The notes beneath the pieces were generated by a model, which did not search any database, was not told the DNA's origin, and was given only the letters and a program-made list of their open reading frames with translations. The position numbers were made by a program, and so were the translations under genes. Shown here piece by piece: positions 15,825 to 24,181 of a DNA stretch of 36,783 nucleotides (the stretch's first letter is position 1; each line of letters opens with the position of its first letter). This stretch comes from Ruminococcus sp. UBA4275 (GTDB taxonomy: Bacteria; Bacillota; Clostridia; Oscillospirales; Ruminococcaceae): assembly GCA_002395085.1 (NCBI GenBank), contig DGVV01000150.1:1-36783 (forward strand). The letters are read 5' to 3'.

Positions 15825-16910
15825 TCACTGTGTTTCCTGAGCGGTCAGACCGAATACATTGCCGTATTCCGTGAGATTATTTTTCTGCCACTCTATCTCT
15901 GACATATACCGCGCAGCGATGTTGGCGTACTCATTTGCGAGCAGCGGTTCATTGCTGCGGTCGGGAAGCGCATAATTGTCGCGCAGATACCCGCCGAACC
16001 AATGCGAGAGTTTCTCTGCGCCGTATACATTGAGATGCAGTCCTGCATCGTAGGTATCGGTATTGTAGTCGATGCCGGTCTCTGCCAGCACCTCCTCATC
16101 GAGGAAATTGATGTAAGGAAGGTCATACGCCGCGGCATAGTCTGTGATCTGGTCGTTCCATTCCGGATACCAGTACGGATACAGCGACGGCGCTTTGATC
16201 AGCACGAGTCTGATGTCATTCTCCTCGCACAGCGTGCGCATTCTGTTGAGGTAATCCCAGCAGGTTTCGGAGAAGGTGTAGTCCGTCAGCGGCGTGCCTT
16301 TCGGCACATTTGCGGCGGGCTTGACATCGGCGCGGAGATAGTACCCCGCAAAGAAATTCGGCTTGACACCGAAGAAATACCGGAAATCCTCCGCGGAGAT
16401 GCTGCTCCAGCCGGAGTGATAGCGCAGAACCGGAAAAACATAGGAGAGGAAACTCTCCTCCTCCGTCATCGAAGCCTTGATGTTGTTCACCTTGGACATC
16501 GACCACCGCATCCCCTCAATGGACATCCGGTTATATTCTTCCTTCTGCGGCTCGCCGTATTTCATCGAAAGCACATTGAATACTGCGACCTTCGGCTTCT
16601 CATAGCGCAGGGCATCCTCCAGCAGATAATAGCTCTGCCAGATGAGCTGCTGTGCGCTGCCGCGGATATAGCACGGAATGCCGTAATCCTGCCAGAGCGT
16701 GACAGGCGAGAAATTCTCGTAGCATTCGCAGTCTCCGATGAACAGGACATCGTGGTCATAGCCGCTGTTGTAATAGTCTCCGATGAGATTGCCGTCAAGC
16801 GAGGGCGGCGTCATATATTTGGGCTGCACAAGCCGCTGGAATACGGCAAGCAGCACCGCTGCCGAAACAGCCATGCCAAGCCCGTATAAAATCACGTTTC
16901 GTTTGGTCAT
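15825..16910 (-). CDS. DltD-like membrane-anchored SGNH protein with GDC in place of GDS
   Basis: The 361-residue protein has one N-terminal membrane anchor (about 7-25) and an extracellular SGNH-fold domain. Its place after adenylation, carrier and MBOAT genes is that of DltD, which takes part in moving an acyl group to an extracellular polymer. Block V is intact (D288-x-x-H292 in YDAGLHLNVYG). Block I reads FIGDCECYENF: the catalytic Ser position is Cys (C61, codon 16728-16730). I believe related clostridial proteins share this feature, but cannot confirm that here. It could be a Cys nucleophile or a non-hydrolytic transferase aid. It starts 20 nt after the MBOAT stop with a GGGGGAA site. 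Confidence 0.85.
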   Translation of the reverse strand: MTKRNVILYGLGMAVSAAVLLAVFQRLVQPKYMTPPSLDGNLIGDYYNSGYDHDVLFIGDCECYENFSPVTLWQDYGIPCYIRGSAQQLIWQSYYLLEDALRYEKPKVAVFNVLSMKYGEPQKEEYNRMSIEGMRWSMSKVNNIKASMTEEESFLSYVFPVLRYHSGWSSISAEDFRYFFGVKPNFFAGYYLRADVKPAANVPKGTPLTDYTFSETCWDYLNRMRTLCEENDIRLVLIKAPSLYPYWYPEWNDQITDYAAAYDLPYINFLDEEVLAETGIDYNTDTYDAGLHLNVYGAEKLSHWFGGYLRDNYALPDRSNEPLLANEYANIAARYMSEIEWQKNNLTEYGNVFGLTAQETQ

Positions 16911-16930
16911 GCGATATTCCCCCGCTGCGC

Positions 16931-18520
16931 TTAAAACTGGTTGTAGATGAACTGGCTGGCGTCATAGCCCAGACCGTATGCACCGAAGACGACAATGATC
17001 ATCAGCAGTGCGACGGTCATTGCACAGCTCAGCACCGGAGAAATCTCCAGCACCTGTTTCCGCACGCTGCCCTTTCTGCCGCGCAGCGACGCATAGAACA
17101 GCGTCAGCGCACCGACGATCAGGATGACGTAGTCTGCGCGGCTCAGCGAGAGCTGCATCAGGCTGCCGTCCCAGAGAACGTGCAGATTCCACTTCGTGAA
17201 CATCGTCCCGAACATTCTGAAGGTCAGCGGGACATCGCGGTAGCAGTCAAACATTCGCAGGAAGCCCATGAGGAGCGTCGTGCGGAGTGCCTGAAAGCCG
17301 TCGTAAGCGTGGGTATTGCTCCACGCAAAGCGCTTGTGAAATTTCGCATACTGCGGTGCGAGAATCTCGGAAATCAGGATGATGACCGCATTCATAAGAC
17401 CCCACACGATGAAATTCCACGCAGCACCGTGCCAGAGACCCGTCACAAACCAGACAATGATGGACGAGACAAATACCGGCACATATTTGCCGACATTCTT
17501 GCCGAATTTCTCTCTGCTCCATTTGGAGAGATCCAGCAGCGGCTTGCAGACACTCACCGGATAGAACAGGTATTCCTTGAACCATGTACCGAGCGTGATA
17601 TGCCAGCGCCGCCAGTATTCCGAGATATTCTTCGAGAAGAACGGACGGTTGAAGTTTTCGGTAATCGGGATGCCAAGCACCTGACCGATGCCGATGGTGA
17701 TGTCGATGCCGCCGGTGAAATCGGCGTACAGCTCCAGCGTATAATAGAGAATGCCCAGAAATACGAACACGCCCTGATACTGTTCCGGATCGGAGATCAG
17801 CAGCTTGACAGCCGGCAGAATGCGGTCAGCCAGCACCATTTTCTTGGCATAGCCCCAGAGGATGCGCTGTGTGCCGAACAGCACGCGGCGAGGCTGAAAG
17901 CCGTTTCCGGCGAACAGTCCCTTTGAGAGATCGTCGTAGCGGCTGATCGGACCCTGCACAAGCTGCGGGAAGAACGACACAAACAGCAGCAGCCGCGCAA
18001 AATTCTTCTCTGCGGGATATTTCTCGCGGTAGACGTCAATCGCGTAGCCCATTGTCTGGAAAATATAGAAGGAAATGCCCATCGGGAGCAGGAATTCCGG
18101 CACTTTCATGCCGCTGCCGCCGAACAGGCCGATCAGGCTGTTGACATTGCGGACGGTGAATGCGCCGTACTTGATGACGGCGAGGATGCCGAAATTCAGC
18201 ACCAGACACAGCACCAGCAGCCGGAAGCGGCGCTTGTTCATGCGTGCCTTGTATGCCTTTTTCTCATCGCGGCTCCAGTCCTTCTTATGCAGCGAGAGAA
18301 CCTGTGTCCGCTCGCGTGCAAAGCCGTCTGAAAGCAGCGTGATGATGTATGTGCTGAGGGCTGTCGTGCCGATATACAGCAGATTGCCGATTCCGGTATA
18401 CGCATAAAATGCCAGCGACGCTGCCAGCAACAGCATCCAGCGAAAGCGCTTCGGGATCACAAAATACACGATGCACAGCAGCACCAGCCCGATGATAAAC
18501 GCGGAATCTGTAAACAGCAT
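16931..18520 (-). CDS. MBOAT family O-acyltransferase (DltB-like)
   Basis: This 529-residue polytopic protein is a membrane-bound O-acyltransferase of the DltB/AlgI group. Its signatures are EYWRRWHITLGTWFKEY (about 301-317, with H307) and TGLWHGAAWNF (360-370), in which H364 is the conserved catalytic-type His. About eleven hydrophobic segments are visible. In the D-alanylation pathway DltB accepts the aminoacyl group from its carrier protein and passes it across the membrane. Its start codon shares one base with the stop of the carrier gene (TGATG), so the two are translationally coupled, which supports a partnership with that carrier. Confidence 0.93.
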   Translation of the reverse strand: MLFTDSAFIIGLVLLCIVYFVIPKRFRWMLLLAASLAFYAYTGIGNLLYIGTTALSTYIITLLSDGFARERTQVLSLHKKDWSRDEKKAYKARMNKRRFRLLVLCLVLNFGILAVIKYGAFTVRNVNSLIGLFGGSGMKVPEFLLPMGISFYIFQTMGYAIDVYREKYPAEKNFARLLLFVSFFPQLVQGPISRYDDLSKGLFAGNGFQPRRVLFGTQRILWGYAKKMVLADRILPAVKLLISDPEQYQGVFVFLGILYYTLELYADFTGGIDITIGIGQVLGIPITENFNRPFFSKNISEYWRRWHITLGTWFKEYLFYPVSVCKPLLDLSKWSREKFGKNVGKYVPVFVSSIIVWFVTGLWHGAAWNFIVWGLMNAVIILISEILAPQYAKFHKRFAWSNTHAYDGFQALRTTLLMGFLRMFDCYRDVPLTFRMFGTMFTKWNLHVLWDGSLMQLSLSRADYVILIVGALTLFYASLRGRKGSVRKQVLEISPVLSCAMTVALLMIIVVFGAYGLGYDASQFIYNQF

Positions 18521-18759
18521 CAGATGTCCTCAAGCTCCTCGACCATCGCGGCAAGTGCCTGCGCGGAATTGAAGTTTTCGGGGGTCAGTCTGTCTGCGGT
18601 AATCACGATGTCGAACTCATTGTTCAGCTCAGAGGTCAGCGTCACAACATCGAAGGAATCGAGAATATGATCGTCCCAGAGACGCTCTCTGGTGCGGAAA
18701 TCCACGTCCTCATGCAGTTCGGTCAGAATCTCAATGACCTTTTCCAGTGTCTCGTTCAT
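18520..18759 (-). CDS. Acyl/D-aminoacyl carrier protein (DltC-like)
   Basis: A 79-residue carrier protein. S35 in LDSFDVVTL is the phosphopantetheine attachment site, and the rest is acidic and helical, as expected. It would carry an aminoacyl thioester from the neighbouring adenylation enzyme to the MBOAT protein. GGAGG lies just before the ATG. It overlaps the MBOAT gene by one base and follows the adenylation gene by 21 nt. A role in fatty acid synthesis is unlikely given this context. Confidence 0.92.
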   Translation of the reverse strand: MNETLEKVIEILTELHEDVDFRTRERLWDDHILDSFDVVTLTSELNNEFDIVITADRLTPENFNSAQALAAMVEELEDI

Positions 18760-18780
18760 TTTGGTTTCCTCCGTATCATT

Positions 18781-20301
18781 TTATTTCGCAAGGCTCTCAG
18801 TATACATGGCAAGCAGCGACTTGCGGTCGAGTTTTCCGTTGGGGGTATGGGGCATCGCGTCAATCTGACGGATGACATTCGGCTGCATATAACGCGGCAG
18901 GCGCTCCTTCAAATACGCTGCCAGCGCCGCTTTCTCCACGCCGCCGCAGTAGTACAGCACAATCTTGTTCTTCACTTTGTCGTAGACACAGCCGACTGCC
19001 TCGATGCCGTCATAAAGACCGGCATTGATCTCGATTTCGCCAAGCTCAATGCGGTGACCCATGTGCTTGATCTGGTAATCCTTGCGGGAGACAAACACCA
19101 GTTCGCCGTTTTCGTTATACTGTGCGATGTCGCCGGTGCGGTAAATCAGCTCCGGATAGCGCGTTTGCAGCGGATTCTGCGTGAAGACCTCCGCGGTCTT
19201 GTCGGGCTGGCCGAAATAGCCCATCGTGATGCACGTACCGCGGATGCAGATTTCGCCCGGCTTTCCTGCCTGCGCCTCCTGATTGTTCTCATCCAGCAGC
19301 AGGATGCCGGTATTGTCAAAGGGTCTGCCGATCGGGATGGCTTCGGTGTCCTCAAATTCGCGGTCCACATGGAAATAACAGCTCATGCCGGTACATTCCG
19401 TCGGGCCGTAGAGATTCGTAAAGCTCGCCTGCGGCAGCGCCTCCCGCCACAGCCTGAACTGCTTGACCGGAAAGACCTCGCTGCCGAATGCAACCGTGCG
19501 CAGCGTTTCCGGCTTCACAAAGCCGAATGTGCCGGTTGCGGAAATCATCGTCAGCGCGGAAACAACCCAGCAGACTGTGTTGATCTCATGCGCATTCAGG
19601 AATTCCACGAGCTTGATCGGGAATGAGAACAGCGCCTTCGGGACGAGCCATGTGGTCGCGCCGAATTTCAGCGTCGGATACAGCTCCTTGAGGCAGGCAT
19701 CGAAATAAAGCGGCGACTGGTTGCCGAACACGGTATCGCCGTCGAATTTCAGCGTCTCAGAGAGATGCTCAATGTAGTCGATGACGGAACGGTGGCAGGC
19801 AAGAATGCCCTTCGGCACGCCGGTCGAGCCGGAAGTGAACACAATATAGATCGGGTCGATGTCGAGCTGCTTTGCACGGATCTGCGCGAGGGCAGCGTCA
19901 TCGGCGGGTGAAGCGGCGATCTCATCATAGAGATAGGATGCGCCGTGATAACCGAATTTTTCAAGCATCGGCTGGGTTTTTGCGTCACAGATGACGGCAC
20001 GGGGCTTCAACTGCTCCAGAATCATCTCGATGCGGAATGCCGGCATTTCGACATCCAGCGGAACATAATAACATCCCGCGTAAATCACACCGAAAAACGC
20101 CGTAATCGCCGCCGGAGATTTCTCCATGAACACGACGACCGGCTCATTGTACAGCGCCTTCTGATGCAGCGCCGTACCGATGCCGCGCGCCTGCGCAGAT
20201 ACCTGCGCAAAGGTAAGCTGCATACTGTCATCTGCAAAGGCAATTTTATCCGGCACACGCGGCAGCGTCTGCTCCAGATATTCCAGCACATTTTTCTGCA
20301 T
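18781..20301 (-). CDS. Amino acid adenylation enzyme (DltA-like ligase)
   Basis: This 506-residue stand-alone adenylation domain activates an amino acid with ATP and loads it onto a carrier protein. Core motifs are all present: FTSGSTGVPKG (155-165), YGPTE (298-302), YRTGD (387-391), GHRIELGEIE (415-424) and the catalytic Lys in PNGKLDRKS (K490). Its size and lack of extra domains match DltA. The specificity region near 199-212 and 270-305 cannot be decoded by eye, and the adjacent racemase suggests the substrate may not be D-alanine. GAAGGA precedes the ATG. It lies 49 nt after the racemase gene in the same transcript. Confidence 0.92.
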   Translation of the reverse strand: MQKNVLEYLEQTLPRVPDKIAFADDSMQLTFAQVSAQARGIGTALHQKALYNEPVVVFMEKSPAAITAFFGVIYAGCYYVPLDVEMPAFRIEMILEQLKPRAVICDAKTQPMLEKFGYHGASYLYDEIAASPADDAALAQIRAKQLDIDPIYIVFTSGSTGVPKGILACHRSVIDYIEHLSETLKFDGDTVFGNQSPLYFDACLKELYPTLKFGATTWLVPKALFSFPIKLVEFLNAHEINTVCWVVSALTMISATGTFGFVKPETLRTVAFGSEVFPVKQFRLWREALPQASFTNLYGPTECTGMSCYFHVDREFEDTEAIPIGRPFDNTGILLLDENNQEAQAGKPGEICIRGTCITMGYFGQPDKTAEVFTQNPLQTRYPELIYRTGDIAQYNENGELVFVSRKDYQIKHMGHRIELGEIEINAGLYDGIEAVGCVYDKVKNKIVLYYCGGVEKAALAAYLKERLPRYMQPNVIRQIDAMPHTPNGKLDRKSLLAMYTESLAK

Positions 20302-20350
20302 TGTCGATCCTTCTTTTCTATCAGCATTTGCGGGCGATGCACCCGCTTTT

Positions 20351-21049
20351 TTATTCTTTCACACGGTATCCGCAGGCTTCAATCGCACCCTCCGCGAGAA
20401 CTTCCATCGCATCGAGAAAGCCGTTTCCGACGCCTTGTGTCTGCTTGATGACCGATAGTTCCGTGCAGCCGAGAATCACGCACTCTGCCCCGCGCGCGCG
20501 GAGCGAATGTGCAACGGCATGGAACTGTTCCATGTCTGCCGGCTTGCCGGATTTCACATCTTCATAGATGATCTTCATGACCTCGCGCTGTGTTTCCGCT
20601 TCAGGAACAAGCGGTTCAATGCCGACTTCCCGCAGCGCAGCCTGAAATGTCCCGACCTGCAAAGTGCCGTCTGTTGCCATGATGCCGGCTTTGCGCATTC
20701 CGCGCATCCGCAGAACCTGTGCGCTGCCGGTAATCGGGTTGATGAGCTTTGCACGGCACTGTGCCTGCAAATCGTGCGCAAAACTGTATGCTGTCATGCA
20801 GGGAATGACCAGCACGCCGCATCCAAGAGACTCCAGCATCCGTGCGGAATCCAGCATAGCGGGCAGCGGGCTTTCCTCCGTTCTGCCCAGCAGAAACGCC
20901 GTGCGGTCGGGCGTCTGCGGACGTGAATAGAGGATCGCCTCAATGTGATCCTGATCGGTTGCCGCAGCCGTTTTGGCGGTCAGAAGCTGCATGAACTGCG
21001 CTGACGCCATCGGACCGAGGCCGCCGATAATTCCGAGCTTTTTCTTCAT
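20351..21049 (-). CDS. Aspartate/glutamate racemase family protein
   Basis: The 232-residue protein is a cofactor-independent, two-cysteine racemase of the Asp/Glu superfamily. The catalytic pair is C84 in VIPCMTAYSF and C195 in ILGCTELSV, each followed by Thr as usual. The N-terminus IIGGLGPMASAQF is typical of aspartate racemases. The family motif PCNTAH reads PCMTAY here, which may alter specificity. It would supply a D-amino acid in the cytoplasm, and the next gene encodes an amino acid activating enzyme. I prefer the start at 21049, with GGAGG upstream; an ATG at 21067 overlaps the previous stop as ATGA but lacks a site. Confidence 0.9.
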   Translation of the reverse strand: MKKKLGIIGGLGPMASAQFMQLLTAKTAAATDQDHIEAILYSRPQTPDRTAFLLGRTEESPLPAMLDSARMLESLGCGVLVIPCMTAYSFAHDLQAQCRAKLINPITGSAQVLRMRGMRKAGIMATDGTLQVGTFQAALREVGIEPLVPEAETQREVMKIIYEDVKSGKPADMEQFHAVAHSLRARGAECVILGCTELSVIKQTQGVGNGFLDAMEVLAEGAIEACGYRVKE

Positions 21050-21063
21050 GAATCCGCCCTCCG

Positions 21064-22557
21064 TCATGCCGGCGTAGAGGGATAGAGACTGCGGTCACGC
21101 TCAAAGCAGTTGCCGTCTGTCGCGGAATAGGCATCCAGTTCGGCATCGGTCATGAGGAAGAACTCAAAACGCTTGATGCGCGGGGTGGTATCGAAGTGAT
21201 ACCATGCGCCGTTCACCTTGACGAGATTCCAGTAGTGCGCATTCGACCACTCATTCTGCTTCTCGTGTTCGACCATCATATTCTCAAAGCCTGCGCAGGT
21301 CAGCAGCAGGCGCGCATAGGCATAGTAATTGCGGCAGTCGCCGTATCCGCGGTAAATTGCGACAACAGCAGCATACTGCCAGTCCAGAATATCCTTGTTG
21401 TCCACATAGACCATGTGGTTCTGCACCTGATAGTACAGCTTCTTGAGGAAGGCGCGCTGATCGGTCTTTTCCGTGCCGTCTTCGAGCGACTTGACAATGT
21501 AGTCACCCATGCGCAGCACATCGTCCTCGGAGAGTTCTTTCACCTGATCGAGATTCGGCAGAACTTCCAGTTCCACGCTTTCCGTCGCGGTATTGCCGGC
21601 TTTATCGGTGGAAGTGAACTTGATCTTATATGTGCCGGCGGTGCGGATGCTGAAATCTGCCGGCTCTTCCGCCCTGACCTCAACCTCGCCGTCCTTGCCG
21701 TCAATCGCCTTGACGCCGTGCAGATAGTCAATCGGGATGCCTGCAATCGTGCGCATCTTCTCAAGGCCCTGGAAAACAGGCGGTTCGCCGTCGCCGCTGA
21801 TGTTGTAAACAGCATCCAGTGTGCGGCTGTTGCCCGCATCATCCGTTGCGATAATCTGAATCGGGTAGCTGCCCTCTACTGCCGTGACAGGCTGTTCCGA
21901 GAAATGATATTCCACCGGCGAAACATCCAGACAGGTCTCGACGAAATCCTCCGGCTTCAAATGCTGATTGAGATAGAAATTGAGCGTCTCCTTCAGTGCA
22001 ACAACCGGCGCAGAGGTATCCTGCACGACCATCGTAAACGGCAGAGTCTTGTCTCCGAAGGTCACATCTACCGGATAGCTGCCAAGCTCTGTAAAACTGC
22101 TGACCGGCTGCGAAAGCACTGCATCTGCATATTCTTCGCCCAGCAGATCTGATGCAGAAGGCGTTGTACCAAGCTCATAGTGCATGACCGCTTCCTGAAT
22201 CGAAAGCACCGCATTTTCGGTACGGGTCGTGCCGTCGCTGAGCTGCATCAGCAGCGCGATGTCCTGATCTCCGACCTTATTTGCAGGCGGGAGCAGATAC
22301 CGGATCGCACTGACATAGGGGCGCGTCTGCCCGGTGAGGTAAACATCGGCGTCCGGGATGCCTTCGCCATCCCAGACCGTCACCTTGCTGAGCGCATAAT
22401 CAGGCGCAGGCGGCAGCCTGTCCGCGTTCGTATCTGCGCCGTAAGCCGTTACGACACTGACCAGCAACAGGATCAATGCGCCGAGAACGATCAGTCCGCT
22501 CAGCACATAAGCTGCCCGCAGCAGCGAATTCGCGGTTCGTTTCTTGGACTGTTTCAT
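21064..22557 (-). CDS. Membrane-anchored transglutaminase-like protein with Ig-like repeats
   Basis: This 497-residue protein has one N-terminal membrane helix (about 15-35, LSGLIVLGALILLLVSVV), then an extracellular part. Two or three Ig-like beta modules (about 160-340) end in phrases such as IIATDDAGNSRT and IKFTSTDKAGNTATE. A transglutaminase-like domain follows, with an intact triad: C408 in GYGDCRNYY, H441 in NAHYWNL and D456 in YHFDTTP. Such domains act as proteases, amidases or cross-linking enzymes on surface proteins or peptidoglycan. GGAAGG precedes the ATG at 22557, and a consensus promoter lies just upstream. It is the first gene of the dlt-like operon. Confidence 0.9.
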   Translation of the reverse strand: MKQSKKRTANSLLRAAYVLSGLIVLGALILLLVSVVTAYGADTNADRLPPAPDYALSKVTVWDGEGIPDADVYLTGQTRPYVSAIRYLLPPANKVGDQDIALLMQLSDGTTRTENAVLSIQEAVMHYELGTTPSASDLLGEEYADAVLSQPVSSFTELGSYPVDVTFGDKTLPFTMVVQDTSAPVVALKETLNFYLNQHLKPEDFVETCLDVSPVEYHFSEQPVTAVEGSYPIQIIATDDAGNSRTLDAVYNISGDGEPPVFQGLEKMRTIAGIPIDYLHGVKAIDGKDGEVEVRAEEPADFSIRTAGTYKIKFTSTDKAGNTATESVELEVLPNLDQVKELSEDDVLRMGDYIVKSLEDGTEKTDQRAFLKKLYYQVQNHMVYVDNKDILDWQYAAVVAIYRGYGDCRNYYAYARLLLTCAGFENMMVEHEKQNEWSNAHYWNLVKVNGAWYHFDTTPRIKRFEFFLMTDAELDAYSATDGNCFERDRSLYPSTPA

Positions 22558-22629
22558 GTTCAGCCTTCCTTTTGTTTGACCGGATCTGCGTTCAGGCAGT
22601 CCGGTGGTATTTTTACAGTCGTACATTTT

Positions 22630-22658
22630 ATTATAACGCTTTTTTCTCATCATGTCAA
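22630..22658 (-). promoter_or_regulatory. Perfect SigA promoter of the dlt-like operon
   Basis: On the minus strand: TTGACA (22653-22658), a 17-bp spacer and TATAAT (22630-22635). Both boxes are exact consensus, so expression in growing cells should be strong unless repressed. The leader to the first ATG is about 65 nt. Confidence 0.93.
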
Positions 22659-22671
22659 GCATTATCGCAGA

Positions 22672-22712
22672 ATTGCCGCCGCATGACCTGTATCAGTCCT
22701 GCGGCGGCAATC
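22672..22712 (-). terminator. Hairpin after the antiporter gene
   Basis: A 12-bp stem, ATTGCCGCCGCA with TGCGGCGGCAAT, with a 16-nt loop, lies directly after the antiporter stop. It has no good T-run on the minus strand (TCTGCG follows), so it may stop RNA polymerase only partly. It separates the antiporter from the dlt-like promoter. Confidence 0.6.
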
Positions 22713-22715
22713 ATT

Positions 22716-24053
22716 TTAGTGATTTTGTTTATGTTTTGGGGAGGAAGGAACGGTATCGTCCTGTCCGTCGAGGTCGTGATGGACGTTTTCGATTGCCTCC
22801 GAGGAGATGTGAACATGGACACCGCCCGTCTTTGCCGCGGTCTGCGCATTCTTGAACACGACCTTCAGCAGCACCGGGCAGAGAATCGAACTCGAAATAA
22901 TCAGGAAAATGGTTGCAACCAGCGGGTCAATGCCGCCCTGCGGTGCAATCAGTACCTGACCGGTTGCGTATACCGCAAGCGCAACCTCACCGCGCGCAAT
23001 CATGCCGCAGCCCGCACCTGCCGATTCGCGGCTGCTGTATCCGAAACATCGCGCTACTGCACCGCATCCGAGAATCTTGCCGATGACTCCCGCTGCCACA
23101 AATGCCAGCACAAACCACAGACTCGACACGGTAAATCCGCTGAAATCTGCGCTGATGCCGATATACGCAAAGAACATCGGCGTGAAGAACATATAGCTGC
23201 TGACGATGACTTTGCGGTCCACGAACTGGCTGTCGCCCAGACCGCTCAGCATCAGGCCTGCCATGTATGCGCCGGTAATCGCTGCGATGCCGAAGAATTC
23301 CTCTGCGGCATAAGCAAAGAAAAAGCACGCCGCAAATGCAAAAATACTCGTCCGGCGCTTGTGCGGGTAAATCTTGACCATGATGCCGAACGCCTTGCGC
23401 AACAGCAAGCCAACAATGATCGTAAATGCGAAGAATCCGGCAACGCTCAGCAGCGTTTTGCCAATGCTGCCCTCGCCTGCGAGACCCGTCAGAATGCTGA
23501 GTGCCACGATGCCGAGGACATCATCAATGATGGCTGCGCTCAGAACCGTTGTGCCGATTTTCGTATTCAACTGGCCGAGTTCACGCAGGGTTTCCACGGT
23601 GATGCCGACGCTTGTTGCGGACAGGATGCAGCCGATAAACAGCGCATTCATCAGCAGGGTGCGGTCTTTGGCGGCACTGAGTCCGCCCATGAACATCAGC
23701 GACACGAACGTTCCTAATGCAATCGGCACAATCACGCCCGCCAGCGCAATGCCGGTCGCCGCTGCACCGCTGCGCTTCATCTCGCTGAAGTCAGTCTCCA
23801 GACCGCTGGAAAACAGGATAAATACAACACCAATCTGCGAAAAGCTCTTTAATACGTCCATTTCGGCTTCCGTCGGGTGAATCAGTCCCGCGAAATGCGT
23901 TCCCGCAAACAGCGCAGGGCCGATCAGCAGGCCGGCAATGATCATGCCGACCACCTGCGGCAGACCCAGTTTTCGGGTCAGCATACCGCAAGCCTTTGTC
24001 GCCAGCAGAATGATGCCGCAATCAAGCAAGATGTTCATAACATTGAAGTCCAT
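22716..24053 (-). CDS. Cation:proton antiporter (CPA2/Kef type)
   Basis: The 445-residue protein has about twelve membrane helices in the Na+/H+ exchanger fold of the CPA2 family. Typical features are GLPQVVGMIIAGLLIGPALF near the N-terminus, IGVVFILFSSGLETD, and the ATSVGITVETLREL and AAIIDDVLGIV helices, where the paired Asp of IIDD is the ion-binding site. The C-terminus is a short polar tail of about 40 residues with several His; there is no TrkA-N domain. It would help set cytoplasmic pH or Na+/K+ level. TAGGAG precedes the ATG. It stands alone between the glyA terminator and its own hairpin. Confidence 0.9.
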   Translation of the reverse strand: MDFNVMNILLDCGIILLATKACGMLTRKLGLPQVVGMIIAGLLIGPALFAGTHFAGLIHPTEAEMDVLKSFSQIGVVFILFSSGLETDFSEMKRSGAAATGIALAGVIVPIALGTFVSLMFMGGLSAAKDRTLLMNALFIGCILSATSVGITVETLRELGQLNTKIGTTVLSAAIIDDVLGIVALSILTGLAGEGSIGKTLLSVAGFFAFTIIVGLLLRKAFGIMVKIYPHKRRTSIFAFAACFFFAYAAEEFFGIAAITGAYMAGLMLSGLGDSQFVDRKVIVSSYMFFTPMFFAYIGISADFSGFTVSSLWFVLAFVAAGVIGKILGCGAVARCFGYSSRESAGAGCGMIARGEVALAVYATGQVLIAPQGGIDPLVATIFLIISSSILCPVLLKVVFKNAQTAAKTGGVHVHISSEAIENVHHDLDGQDDTVPSSPKHKQNH

Positions 24054-24077
24054 GATACGCTCCTATCTAGACACGTC

Positions 24078-24105
24078 AAAAGCAGGGCACACAATGTGCC
24101 CTGCT
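24078..24105 (-). terminator. Rho-independent terminator after glyA
   Basis: AGCAGGGCACA (24081-24091) pairs perfectly with 24095-24105, and on the minus strand the stem is followed by TTTTG. The spacing to the glyA stop is about 75 nt. Confidence 0.8.
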
Positions 24106-24181
24106 TTGCAGTTTTGAACGAAAACATACGGAATCGCGCGATTCTGCGCAGAAAATTGCAGTACACGCAAGTATCCGCAGA

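Noticed and set aside
18520..20301. Nonribosomal peptide synthesis as the role of the adenylation and carrier genes
   Set aside because: No condensation or thioesterase domain is present; the MBOAT and SGNH partners fit a dlt-like transfer pathway.
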